Below are positions 25,143 to 33,593 of a DNA stretch of 64,000 nt, in pieces. The notes under the pieces were generated by a model. The model was not told the DNA's origin. It was given only the letters and a program-made list of their open reading frames with translations, and ran no database searches. The stretch comes from CAWJKP01 sp963843465. Its GTDB lineage: Bacteria; Planctomycetota; Planctomycetia; Pirellulales; Thermoguttaceae. The first letter of the stretch is position 1. Each line of letters starts with the position of its first letter. A program made the translations under genes and the position numbers. The DNA is taken from contig CAWJKP010000002.1 of assembly GCA_963843465.1 (NCBI GenBank), forward strand, positions 806,001-870,000, written 5' to 3'.

Positions 25143-26160
25143 CTAAGGCGCCGAGCCGGCCACGCGGTCGGCCAGCGACTCTGTCTCCAAGTCCGGCTCG
25201 GCGGCTTCCAGGAAGACGCCCATGCGGCGGAACTTCTGGTAGCGGGCCTCCAGCAACTGCGAGGTGGGCTGGGCGGACAGCTCGCGGAGGTTGGCCCGCA
25301 GGAAGCCCTTGAGGTTGGCGGCCATCATGTAGGGATCGCGGTGCGCGCCGCCCAGCGGCTCGGGAATCACGGCGTCGATCACGCCGAGCTTGGGGAGGTC
25401 CTTGGAGGTCATTTTCAAGGCGGCGGCGGCCTGTTCCTTGTAGATGTGGCTCTTCCAGAGGATGCCGGCGCAGCCTTCGGGACTGATCACGGAGTAGTAG
25501 GCGTGCTCGAGCATGGCCACGCGGTCGCCGACGCCGATCCCCAGGGCCCCGCCCGAGCCACCTTCGCCGATCACCACGCAGATCACGGGCGTGGGCAGGC
25601 GCGACATCTCGAACATCGCGTTGGCGATCACCTGGGCCTGGCCCCGCTCTTCCGCGGCGATGCCCGGATACGCGCCGGGCGTGTCGATGAAACAGATCAC
25701 CGGGACCTTGAACTTGGCGGCCAGCCGCATCTTGGCGATCGCCTTGCGGTAGCCCTCGGGATGCGCAGCCGTAGTTGCAGGCGATCCGTTCCTTGACGGT
25801 CTTGCCCTTCTGCTGGCCGACGACCATCACCTTCCAGGTGTCGAGCTTGGCCCAGCCGGTGCGGATCGCGCGGTCGTCGCCGAAGAACTTGTCGCCGTGC
25901 AGCTCCACGAACTCGTCGAAGACCAGGCCCAGGTAATCGGTGGTCATGGGCCGGTCGGGATGCCGGGCGACCTCGACCGTCTCCCAGGGCTTGAGTTGGC
26001 TGAAGATCCGCTTCTTCAGGTCGACCAGGTCGCGGCGCAAGCGGCGGATCTCCTCGCGGACGCCGGGGCCGTCGTCCCTCATGCGCTCGAATTTCTCCAA
26101 CTGCGCTTCCAGGTCGTAGATCGGCCTTTCAAAAGAGAGCCGGTGTTCGACGCTTGCCAT
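25143..26160 (-). CDS. accA: Acetyl-CoA carboxylase carboxyltransferase subunit alpha, frameshifted
   Basis: Alpha half of the carboxyltransferase that makes malonyl-CoA for fatty acid synthesis. The N-terminal half (ATG 26160; LDLEAQLEKFE-type coiled start, GLVFDEFVELHGDKFFGDD) runs to IACNYGCA. The catalytic half (VPVICFIDTPGAYPGIAAEE, VIGEGGSGGALGIGVGD) is in another frame. Restoring two bases at 25765-25775 (TGCGCA back to TGCGCGCA) would give the conserved NYGCAHPEGYRKA. Because accA is normally essential, sequence error is the likely cause. Total length about 339 residues is normal. Confidence 0.92.
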
Positions 26161-26406
26161 GTCGGGTCTCGCACGGGAGTCAAATCGGGAGCAGTGGTTT
26201 CAGGTTGCCGCCCGGGGGGAAAGGCGACAGGCGCCCTTTCCACACCCGCCGTCGCCGGCAGTGCTGTCACTGCTAGCAACGGCTGCCGGGCTCGTGGGCG
26301 ATGCCTACCTGCTGTCTTTGTCGGCCGGTGGCCGGCCTGCGCAACAGTCGCAAGTTCGTACTATCCGGGGTGTCAGGTCGGTTAGCCCCCGCGGCCACGC
26401 GGGGTA

Positions 26407-27309
26407 TCAGGTCTTGGGGGGGCCGTCCGGCGGTCTGGCGGTCTTCTTCGTCTCCTGGGGGGGCGAGGGATCGCGGCGGAAGACACGGATGCCGCGAAGC
26501 TCGATGAGAAAATCGGCCGCCGACTTCGGCCGGGCCGACGGCTCTTTGGCCATCGCCCGGCGGATCAACTGGGCGAACTCGGGGGTCACGTTGGGGTTGG
26601 CCGCCTCCAGCGGCGGCGGCGCGGCCTTGAGGTGTTTCATCAGCAGGTCGTTGGTGCTCGATCCTGTATAGGGCAGCCTGCCCGAGGTCAGCTCGAAGAG
26701 CGTGCAGGCCAGGCTGTAAACGTCCGCCCTCAAATCGAGCGCCCCGCCGCGGATCTGCTCCGGCGACATGTAGCTGCGGGTCCCCTGGATTTTCGTCTTC
26801 GAGGCCAGGAGCTTGCCCAAGGCGCCTTTGCAGCGCACCGCCAGGGAGAAGTCGATGAGCTTGACGTCGCCGTCATCGGCGACGAGGAAGTTGTCGGGCT
26901 TGATGTCGCGGTGCACCCAGCCCTGGCTGCCGAGGTGGGCCAGGCCCTCGGTCGCCTGCAGCGCGATCGTGGGGACCAGGTAGCCGATGGCCTCCAGCCC
27001 CTGGCGGATGCGGATTTTCATGTTCGGGGCCGAGAACCACTCCAACGCCAGGAACGCAATGCCCCGCTCGACGTTGTATTCGTGGATTCGGATGATCCGC
27101 TCGTGGACGATTTTCGAGCCGACCGCGTATTCCTGTTTGAGGTAGGCGATTTGCTCGCGGTCCTTGCGGTATTTCTCCAGCAGCATCTTGACGGCAAAGA
27201 ATTGCTGGAGCCCGTCGTGATAGGCCTGCCACATCTGGCTGGTCTGTCCGGTGTTCACGACGTTCAAGAGGCGATAGGATCCGAGATAGCTGGGGGCTGC
27301 TTTGCTCAC
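26407..27309 (-). CDS. Atypical Ser/Thr protein kinase
   Basis: A 300-residue kinase domain without a membrane span or sensor. The catalytic loop HRDIKPDN, the beta-3 lysine FAVKML and SPEQ near the activation segment are present. The glycine loop is degraded (NTGQTSQMW) and the magnesium motif reads DFS instead of DFG. Such variants are found among planctomycete kinases, and activity is uncertain. GTG 27309 is the likely start; there is no ATG. The C-terminal tail is Pro/Lys rich. Neighbours do not reveal a substrate. Confidence 0.82.
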   Translation of the reverse strand: MSKAAPSYLGSYRLLNVVNTGQTSQMWQAYHDGLQQFFAVKMLLEKYRKDREQIAYLKQEYAVGSKIVHERIIRIHEYNVERGIAFLALEWFSAPNMKIRIRQGLEAIGYLVPTIALQATEGLAHLGSQGWVHRDIKPDNFLVADDGDVKLIDFSLAVRCKGALGKLLASKTKIQGTRSYMSPEQIRGGALDLRADVYSLACTLFELTSGRLPYTGSSTNDLLMKHLKAAPPPLEAANPNVTPEFAQLIRRAMAKEPSARPKSAADFLIELRGIRVFRRDPSPPQETKKTARPPDGPPKT

Positions 27310-27558
27310 CAAAATTGGACTCGACCGATTTTGACGCTCAGGTCTTAGCTCTTAGCGAAACGTTATTAGTCTACTCCGGACCCTACCCGCCGACAATCAC
27401 AACCACTGCCTCCTTCCAGGTACTTTCGTCACTTGCATTGCGATATTCCCCCTCTTCCACATACCACAAGGGCGTAGGTGATACTTCAACATAACATCTT
27501 GCCCTATAAGGTGTTATGCTAAAGGATCGCCTACTTTGCCCTGACCGCCGACCACTGG

Positions 27559-28715
27559 TCAGGTGGACAAAAGACGCTCGTAAAGCGCTCGGAGCTGGGC
27601 CGTCATCCGTTGGTGACGGAAGACGTCCGTGAACCGCCGCCGGCCTTCGGCGCCGAGCCGTTGGCGCAAGGCGGCATCAGCGGCCAACTCGAGAATCGCG
27701 CGGGCCAGGCCATCTACATTTGTGGGTGGTACAAGATAACCCGTATGACCGGGTATCACCACTTCGCGGGCCCCGTCCACGTCGTAACTGACCACCGGCT
27801 TGCCCGCAATCAGCGCCTGGGGCAGCACCCGCGCGAGCCCTTCCCGAAGGCTCGCATGGACCACGATGTCCATCGCCGACAACAGGACCGGAATCCGCTC
27901 CGGCGGCACCAGGCCGGTGAGGTGAAAATGGTCTTCCAGCCCGCAAGCGGCGATCTGTTCCCGCAGCCGGCCGGCCAACAGGCCGTCGCCGACCAGCAGG
28001 AACCGCACGCGGGGCTCGACCTGGACGATCCGCCGCGCGGCCCGCACCAGGTCCTCATGTCCCTTGAGAGGGAACAGCCGGGCGACCTTGCCCACGACAA
28101 TCTGCTCCGGCCGGTAGCCGAGCGACTGCCGGGCGGGCTCGCGGTGCCGGGCGGAGTCCAACAGCGGCTCCACCTCCATGCCGCTGTAGATCGTGGTGAA
28201 CCGCTCCCGCGGGGCCACGCCGGCCTGGACCATCAACTCGGTCATGGCGTCGGCCACGCTGACAAAGGCGTGGCATCGCTGCGCGGCCCAGCGCTCGCAG
28301 GCGCGAAACAGCATCCGCGCCCCCTGCCCTGGTAGGGATGGAACGGCGCGCCGTGTATCCCGTGGACGATCGCCGGCACCTTCAGCGCGCTGGCCGCCGC
28401 GCGGCCGAGGATCCCGGCCTTGGCGCTATGCGTGTGCACGACCTGGGGTCGGAACTCCGCAAGGGCCGCCTTGATCCGCCGGTAGGCCAGAAGGTCGCGC
28501 CAGGGATGGATCACGCGGCGGAGCGAAGGGACGATCTCCAGCGGCACCCCCCCTGCCCTGGCCCGCTCCAACAGGCTTCCCTCCGGCCCCAGCGCCGGAC
28601 CGGTGATCAAGAGCACGTCGTCGCCGTAGATCCGCAGCAGATCCTCGCAAGCGAAGAGCGTATTCTCCTGCGCGCCGCCGAGGATCAACCGGGTGATGAC
28701 GTGAGCGATTCGCAT
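27559..28715 (-). CDS. GT4-family glycosyltransferase, frameshifted
   Basis: About 385 residues if read through, cytosolic or membrane-associated. The N-terminal Rossmann half (MRIAHVITRLILGGAQENT, HTHSAKAGILGR, IVHGIHGAPFHPYQ) and the C-terminal half (VGKVARLFPLKGHEDLV, EX7E motif EGLARVLPQAL) are in different frames. The break at 28316-28335 falls in a GGCAGGGGGCGCGG stretch; adding one G, or removing a five-base GGCAG unit, restores the frame. Likely involved in polysaccharide or lipid glycan synthesis; substrate unknown. Confidence 0.88.
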
Positions 28716-28990
28716 GAAACTAGTGGTCGGTGGTCAGTGGCTAGTGGTTAGTGGTCGGTGATCAGATTTCCGAGCCGGGCCGTGTCGGCCCGGATGTGTG
28801 TCGCGCAGGTATCGGTTCGGGGCTCTAGAGATCGGTGGCTCGTGGGAAGGACGTATGTCGCAAGCCGTAAGCGTCGGCGGATATACAAGTGTCGCCTTTC
28901 GCTCCGCGAAAGCGGCGTGATGCCGGATTATTTCGACGCCGCCCGCCTGCTTTCGCGGAGCGAAAGGCGACAATCATGGATTTTCCGGCC
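28716..28990. other. Intergenic repeats: GTGGNNN heptamers and palindrome
   Basis: A heptamer array (GTGGTCG, GTGGTCA, GTGGCTA; 28722-28764) is followed by CGAGCCGGGCCGTGTCGG (28770-28802). The second copy of the CTTTCGCTCCGCGAAAG palindrome is at 28891-28971, with 22-base arms identical to 7916-7966. No gene seen. Confidence 0.75.
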
Positions 28991-29746
28991 CTAAGACGCA
29001 TATTCAACCCTGACAAGAAAGAGCCCTTGCGGCGGCGCGGTGGGGCCGGCGACGCGGCGGTCGGCGGCGGCCAGGACGTCGGCCAACCAGGATTCGGCCC
29101 GGGCGCCGCGGCCGACCTCGACCAGGCTGCCCACGATCGTGCGGACCATGTTGTAAAGGAACCCGTCGGCCTCGATCTCCAGGCTGACCGTGTGCTGCAA
29201 GCCGCCCTCGCCGCGGCGGACGCCGAGCTCGAAGATCGTGCGGACGCTGGTCCGCCGCTTTGCGCCGCTGGTCTGGAAGCTGGCGAAGTCGTGCGTGCCG
29301 CAAAGCACTCCGGCGGCGCGGTGCATGGCCGCGGCGTCCAGCCGGCCGTAAGGGTATTGCCAGCAGTAATGCCGCAGGAAGACGTCGCGGACCGGCCCGT
29401 CGTGGATCACGTACCGATAGCGTTTCCGCACCGCGTCGCGCAGCGCGTGGAAGCTCTCCGGCATTTCCGCGGCTTCCAGCACGGCGAGGTCCTCAGGCAG
29501 TTCGGCCGAAAGCGCCCGCTGGAAAACCTCGGCGGCCAGCCGGCTCTCGGTGCGGAAGCTGACCACCTGTCCCAGGGCGTGGACGCCGGCGTCGGTCCGG
29601 CCGCTGGCCACCGCGCGGACCGGCTGGCCGGTGATCCGCGCCAAGACCGCCTCCAAGACCCCCTGGACGGTCCTCTGTCCCGGCTGGACCTGCCACCCGG
29701 CATAGGCGGAACCATCGTAAGCCAAGGTTAGTTTCAGGGTCCGCAT
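28991..29746 (-). CDS. truA: tRNA pseudouridine synthase A
   Basis: Modifies U38-U40 in the tRNA anticodon stem, cytosolic, 251 residues, normal length. The catalytic aspartate sits in SGRTDAGVHALGQV. Other family marks are LTLAYDGSAYAGWQVQP, KRYRYVIHDG and DGFLYNMVRTIVGSLVEVG. ATG 29746 gives the usual start MRTLKLTLAYDG; an upstream in-frame ATG at 29770 is less likely. Confidence 0.95.
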   Translation of the reverse strand: MRTLKLTLAYDGSAYAGWQVQPGQRTVQGVLEAVLARITGQPVRAVASGRTDAGVHALGQVVSFRTESRLAAEVFQRALSAELPEDLAVLEAAEMPESFHALRDAVRKRYRYVIHDGPVRDVFLRHYCWQYPYGRLDAAAMHRAAGVLCGTHDFASFQTSGAKRRTSVRTIFELGVRRGEGGLQHTVSLEIEADGFLYNMVRTIVGSLVEVGRGARAESWLADVLAAADRRVAGPTAPPQGLFLVRVEYAS

Positions 29747-29775
29747 GGGCGACTCATCGCCTCGCCGCATGATCC

Positions 29776-29866
29776 TGTAGGGAACGCCCTCCGTGGCGTT
29801 CCGGACGATCGCAAAGGCGACTCCTGGCTTTCGTCACGGAACGCCACGGAGGGCGTTCCCTACAGA
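29776..29866. repeat. TGTAGGGAACGCCCTCCGTG palindromic element, copy 1
   Basis: Inverted arms TGTAGGGAACGCCCTCCGTG (then GCGTTCCG) at both ends of a ~30-base loop. The second copy is at 31043-31132. The two copies bracket the asd gene. Confidence 0.88.
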
Positions 29867-29876
29867 AGAAACATGG

Positions 29877-30881
29877 TTAGCAGTTGGCCACCATCCACTC
29901 GGCGATCTGCACGGCGTTGGTGGCTGCGCCCTTGCGCAAATTATCGCTGACGCACCAGAAGGCCAGGCCGTTGGGGCTGGAGAGGTCCTCGCGGATACGG
30001 CCCACGAAGACCTCGTCGCGGTGGTCGCAGTGCATCGGCATGGGGTAGATCTTCTTGGCCAGGTCGTCCATCACCACCACGCCGGGCATGGCGGCGAACA
30101 ACTGCTTGGCCTCCTCGACGCTCAGTTTCCGCTCGGTTTCCACCAGCACGCTCTCGCTGTGGCAGTTGCTCACCGGGACGCGGACGCAGGTGGCGCAAAC
30201 CTGGATCGAGTCGTCGTGGAGCATCTTGCGGGTCTCATAAACCATCTTCATCTCTTCCGAGGTATAGCCCCGCTCCTTGGGCGAGCCGATCTGCGGGATG
30301 CAGTTGAAGGCGATCGGGTAAGGGAAACACTCGTATTGGTAGGGCTGCTTTTGGAGATGCGCGCGGGAGCCCTGTTCCAGGTCGCGGCTGCCGACCATGC
30401 CGGCGCCGCTGGTGGCCTGGTAGGTGCTGACCACGATCCGGCGGACCCGCGCCGCGTCGTGCAGCGGCTTGACGGCCACGACCATTTGCGTGGTCGAGCA
30501 GTTGGGACTGGCGATGATCCCCTGGTGCTTGCGGATGTCTTCGGCATTCACCTCGGGGATCACCAGCGGCACGGTGGGATTCATCCGCCAGTAACCGCTC
30601 TCGTCGACCACGATCGCGCCGCGCTTGACCGCCTCGGGAACGAAATCGCGGGCCGTCTCGTCGGGTGTGCTGGCAATCGCCAGGTTCACCCCCTCGAACG
30701 AAGCGGCCTTGAGCTCCTCCACCAGGTATTTCTCGCCGGCGAAGCAGATCTCCTTGCCAGCCGAGCGAGCCGAGGCCAGGAACTTGATCCGCTGGAAGGG
30801 GAACTTACGCTCCTCCAGCAGTTGGCGGATGATGGTTCCCACGGCGCCGGTGGCGCCCACGACAGCGACGGACTCGTACAC
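29877..30881 (-). CDS. asd: Aspartate-semialdehyde dehydrogenase
   Basis: NADP-dependent enzyme reducing aspartyl phosphate in the lysine/threonine/methionine pathway, 334 residues, full length. The nucleotide-binding start YESVAVVGATGAVGTIIRQL, the catalytic cysteine in IIASPNCSTTQMV and the DESGYWRMNP stretch are intact. GTG 30881 is chosen because GAGGAGG lies six bases upstream and the protein then begins at the conserved strand. Confidence 0.95.
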   Translation of the reverse strand: MYESVAVVGATGAVGTIIRQLLEERKFPFQRIKFLASARSAGKEICFAGEKYLVEELKAASFEGVNLAIASTPDETARDFVPEAVKRGAIVVDESGYWRMNPTVPLVIPEVNAEDIRKHQGIIASPNCSTTQMVVAVKPLHDAARVRRIVVSTYQATSGAGMVGSRDLEQGSRAHLQKQPYQYECFPYPIAFNCIPQIGSPKERGYTSEEMKMVYETRKMLHDDSIQVCATCVRVPVSNCHSESVLVETERKLSVEEAKQLFAAMPGVVVMDDLAKKIYPMPMHCDHRDEVFVGRIREDLSSPNGLAFWCVSDNLRKGAATNAVQIAEWMVANC

Positions 30882-30904
30882 GTATCGCCTCCTCAACAAA
30901 CCAT

Positions 30905-31132
30905 GACTGGCCCAATCAGGCAGGGTGGGTCGATCGCAGCGAGCACCACCATTTTCTCCGCAAGCAAGCTTGATTATAGGCTGGCGGGGGGAGGAACCTC
31001 AACAGCACTCCCCTGCCCCGCCCCGCGGTCGCCCCAAGGCTTTGTAGGGAACGCCCTCCGTGGCGTTCCGGGCGTTTGGAAAAGCGGTGCGCGGCGTTCG
31101 CCCTGGAACGCCACGGAGGGCGTTCCCTACAG
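30905..31132. other. Intergenic repeats downstream of the TIGR03000 gene
   Basis: Holds a partial GTGGGTCGATCGCAGCGAGC half-element near 30925, a CTCCCCTGCCCCGCCCC stretch near 31005 and the second TGTAGGGAACGCCCTCCGTG palindrome (31043-31132). No gene seen. Confidence 0.7.
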
Positions 31133-31171
31133 AATTCGGGTACGGGAGTGTTATCCTGGTTCGAACCATGC

Positions 31172-31213
31172 CAAAAAATGAGCCCTCGCCCTGCACTGGC
31201 AGGACGAGGGCTC
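31172..31213 (-). terminator. Rho-independent terminator of the TIGR03000 gene
   Basis: On the minus strand GAGCCCTCG pairs with CGAGGGCTC, with extra pairing of CCTGCC/GGCAGG-like bases inside the loop. It is followed by ATTTTTTGG. Stem plus T run lies about 50 bases after the stop at 31266, as expected for this gene. Confidence 0.88.
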
Positions 31214-31265
31214 CGGATGGTTCACCATCCCGGGCGTTCAGCTCGCCCGGGGCCAATCCTGAAGA

Positions 31266-32045
31266 CTAGAGGGACGCCACGCTGACGGCTTTCGTCGCGG
31301 CGAAGTCGAAGGCCACGCCCTCGCGCGATCCGGCCGTAAGGAAGACCTCGCGGGTGTCCTCGACCGTCTTGCCGTCACGGACTACCTCGGCGCGGACCTC
31401 GTAACGGTAGGTCAACCCTGATTCCAGCCCGTAGGAGACGTACTGGCGCTGCGTGCCGACACTGCGGGTCTGATGCCCGTTGATGAACACCTTGGCGTCG
31501 GCCGGGACCACAATGGTCAACTGGCCGCTGCCAGCGGCTCCGGGAGCCGCATCGGCGTGGGGACCGGGGGCCGCCGCTCCTGGGACCGGCGGAGCGGTGC
31601 CTGCGGGATTCTCGGGAAGCGCCGGGGCCGGGGTCGGCGTTTGGGGTGCCATGGGAGTCGATCCGGGAGTCGGAGCGCCGATCATCGGAGCGCCGTACGT
31701 GCCACCGATCACCGGGCCGCCGATCACCGGGGCGCCCATTACGGGAGCGCCGCAGCAACTCGACACGACCACCGGGCAAGCCGGCCAGCAGCCGCAGCAA
31801 TCCCCACAGCCACAGCCACAGCCCCAGCCGCAGCAACGGTGGTGCCAACCGCAGCCACAGCCGCCACAACCCCAGTCACAGCCGCAGCCATAGCCGCAAC
31901 CGCAGCCGCCCCAGCCGCAACCGCCCCAGCCACAGCAGCCACAGCCACCGTGCCAGTGCGCATTGGCTTGCTGCACGCCGCCGCACAACAGGGCGGCGAC
32001 CACTACCAGACAAACCACCAGGTACTTCCACGTCGGTCGATTCAT
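31266..32045 (-). CDS. Cys/Gly-rich exported protein with TIGR03000 domain
   Basis: A 259-residue protein. A signal peptide (VCLVVVAALLCGGVQQANA) is followed by about 68 residues holding 22 cysteines in GCGC and GWGC patterns. A Gly/Pro linker (VIGGPVIGG type) then leads to a C-terminal TIGR03000 domain (about 175-255: LTIVVPADAKVFINGHQT, QYVSYGLESGLTYRYEV), known only from planctomycetes. A disulfide cross-linked or metal-binding envelope role is inferred from composition. AGGGAG precedes ATG 32045, and a clear terminator follows the gene. Confidence 0.88.
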   Translation of the reverse strand: MNRPTWKYLVVCLVVVAALLCGGVQQANAHWHGGCGCCGWGGCGWGGCGCGYGCGCDWGCGGCGCGWHHRCCGWGCGCGCGDCCGCWPACPVVVSSCCGAPVMGAPVIGGPVIGGTYGAPMIGAPTPGSTPMAPQTPTPAPALPENPAGTAPPVPGAAAPGPHADAAPGAAGSGQLTIVVPADAKVFINGHQTRSVGTQRQYVSYGLESGLTYRYEVRAEVVRDGKTVEDTREVFLTAGSREGVAFDFAATKAVSVASL

Positions 32046-32293
32046 TGGTTTTTTGCTCCCTTCTAGAGACGTTGGAGTTCGTAGGTACGACGCATACTAA
32101 CATAACACCGCTAGTACATAAATCAAGTAGGCTGGGATGAATTTAGCGGCGCAGGACACTAGATAAAGTAGTCAATTTACTTGCATTGACGCGATTTGGT
32201 ATGGATTCTAGGACGGTCAAATTGTCGCTCCAAGATCGCTGTAATTCCGCGTGTGCTAAGCAGTTTGGTATCCTAGCTTAGGGCTGGTGATCT

Positions 32294-32299
32294 TATAAT
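32294..32299 (+). promoter_or_regulatory. Candidate -10 box upstream of rodA
   Basis: A perfect TATAAT in a locally AT-rich stretch, about 67 bases before the rodA GTG. No good -35 lies 16-18 bases upstream (TTGGTA is 23 bases away), so this is a weak call. The rest of 32046-32366 is AT-richer than the surroundings and holds no gene. Confidence 0.35.
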
Positions 32300-32366
32300 C
32301 CGCAATGCTCCTATGCGGCGGAAGAAACGACGATTGAAATCCAGCCATTAGAGGGGGCCGATTACG

Positions 32367-33497
32367 GTGAGGCTAAACCAGTGGGCTCGACGATTGCCGT
32401 GGTCAGTTTTGATCCTGGCAAATCTCCTTCTGGCCTTGGGCTGGGTGGGAATCGCCCGCTGTGAAGACCTGACGGGTGGCGGCCCATACCTGCGTCTCCA
32501 GATTGTCTGGTCCACGCTTGCCCTGGTGGCCATGTTGGTGGTGACGCTGCCTAGCTACCGCGTGCTGTGCCGCTTCAGTTATGGGATCTTTGCCCTGGCG
32601 CTGGCCCTGCTCGTGCTGGTCTATCTTTTTCCCCCCGTAAATGGGGCAAGACGTTGGATCCGCGTGGGGCCCTTGGGATTGCAGCCGTCGGAGTTCGCCA
32701 AGATTGCCTACGTCATGGCCCTGGCCCGGTACCTGATGTACCGCGACAACTACCGTCGGATGCGCGGTCTCTGGTTGCCGTTGGCATTGACCTTCCTGCC
32801 GTTGGGACTGATCCTCCGCGAGCCGGACTTGGGGACCTCGCTGGTCTTCCTGCCGGTGTTGTTCGTGATGCTTTTTGCGGCCGGGGCCCGGCGATGGCAC
32901 CTGGGGATCCTCGTTCTGGCCGGCGTGCTATCCCTGCCCGTGGTTTGGGCGGGGATGAGCCTGGACCAACAATCGCGGGTGACAGCCCTGTTCGAGCAGT
33001 CCGGACCAGGGGAGCCGATCACGCCGCGGAATTACCAGCTCCGCCAAGCCAAGCAGGTGATGGCCTTGGGCGGCTGGTGGGGCAGCCTGGTCGCTGGCCC
33101 GGCCGTCGAGGATTCGGCCGCCTACCGCCTGCCGGAAGCCCGCAGCGACTTCATTTTCTGTATCCTTGCGGAGCGGCTGGGATTGGCCGGCATCGCCCTG
33201 CTGCTGTTTCTCTACGGGCTGTTGATCTGGCGGGGACTGGCGGTTGCCGTGGCTACCCGGGAGCCCTTCGGCCGGCTCGTGGCCGTGGGGCTGACGTTCC
33301 TGGTTGCCGTGCAGGTGCTGATCAACACAGGGATGAACGTGGGCCTGCTGCCCATCACGGGCATTTCTTTGCCGCTGGTGAGCTACGGCGGCTCGGGCCT
33401 GCTGTCCGAAGGGATTTTGCTCGGGCTGCTGTTGAACATCGGCCTGCGCCCGGGCTTTGAAGTCACCGCCGAGCCGTTCCGCTACGTGGAAACGTAG
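32367..33497 (+). CDS. rodA: SEDS-family peptidoglycan glycosyltransferase (RodA/FtsW type)
   Basis: A 376-residue polytopic inner-membrane protein polymerising lipid II in cell-wall growth. About ten membrane spans are visible. Family motifs are NGARRWIRVGPLGLQPSEFAK, REPDLGTSLVFLPV and the closing GMNVGLLPITGISLPLVSYG with GGSG. GAGGGGG precedes GTG 32367. The RodA rather than FtsW label is by overall pattern and is not certain. The TAG stop is contributed by a GTAGGGTGGG palindrome. Confidence 0.88.
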   Translation: MRLNQWARRLPWSVLILANLLLALGWVGIARCEDLTGGGPYLRLQIVWSTLALVAMLVVTLPSYRVLCRFSYGIFALALALLVLVYLFPPVNGARRWIRVGPLGLQPSEFAKIAYVMALARYLMYRDNYRRMRGLWLPLALTFLPLGLILREPDLGTSLVFLPVLFVMLFAAGARRWHLGILVLAGVLSLPVVWAGMSLDQQSRVTALFEQSGPGEPITPRNYQLRQAKQVMALGGWWGSLVAGPAVEDSAAYRLPEARSDFIFCILAERLGLAGIALLLFLYGLLIWRGLAVAVATREPFGRLVAVGLTFLVAVQVLINTGMNVGLLPITGISLPLVSYGGSGLLSEGILLGLLLNIGLRPGFEVTAEPFRYVET

Positions 33498-33593
33498 GGT
33501 GGGTCGAGCGCGGCGAGCCCCACCAGAACACTGAATTATGCATTGGTAGGGCTCGCTACGCTCGACCCACCCTACTTTGCTCGACCCGCCCTA
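33494..33593. repeat. GTAGGGTGGGTCGAGCG palindrome spanning two convergent stops
   Basis: The left arm starts at 33494 and its TAG is the stop of rodA. The right arm, repeated once as CTCGACCCGCCCTAC, ends at 33593 and provides the TAG stop of the convergent methyltransferase gene. The palindrome may also end transcription from both sides. Confidence 0.85.
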
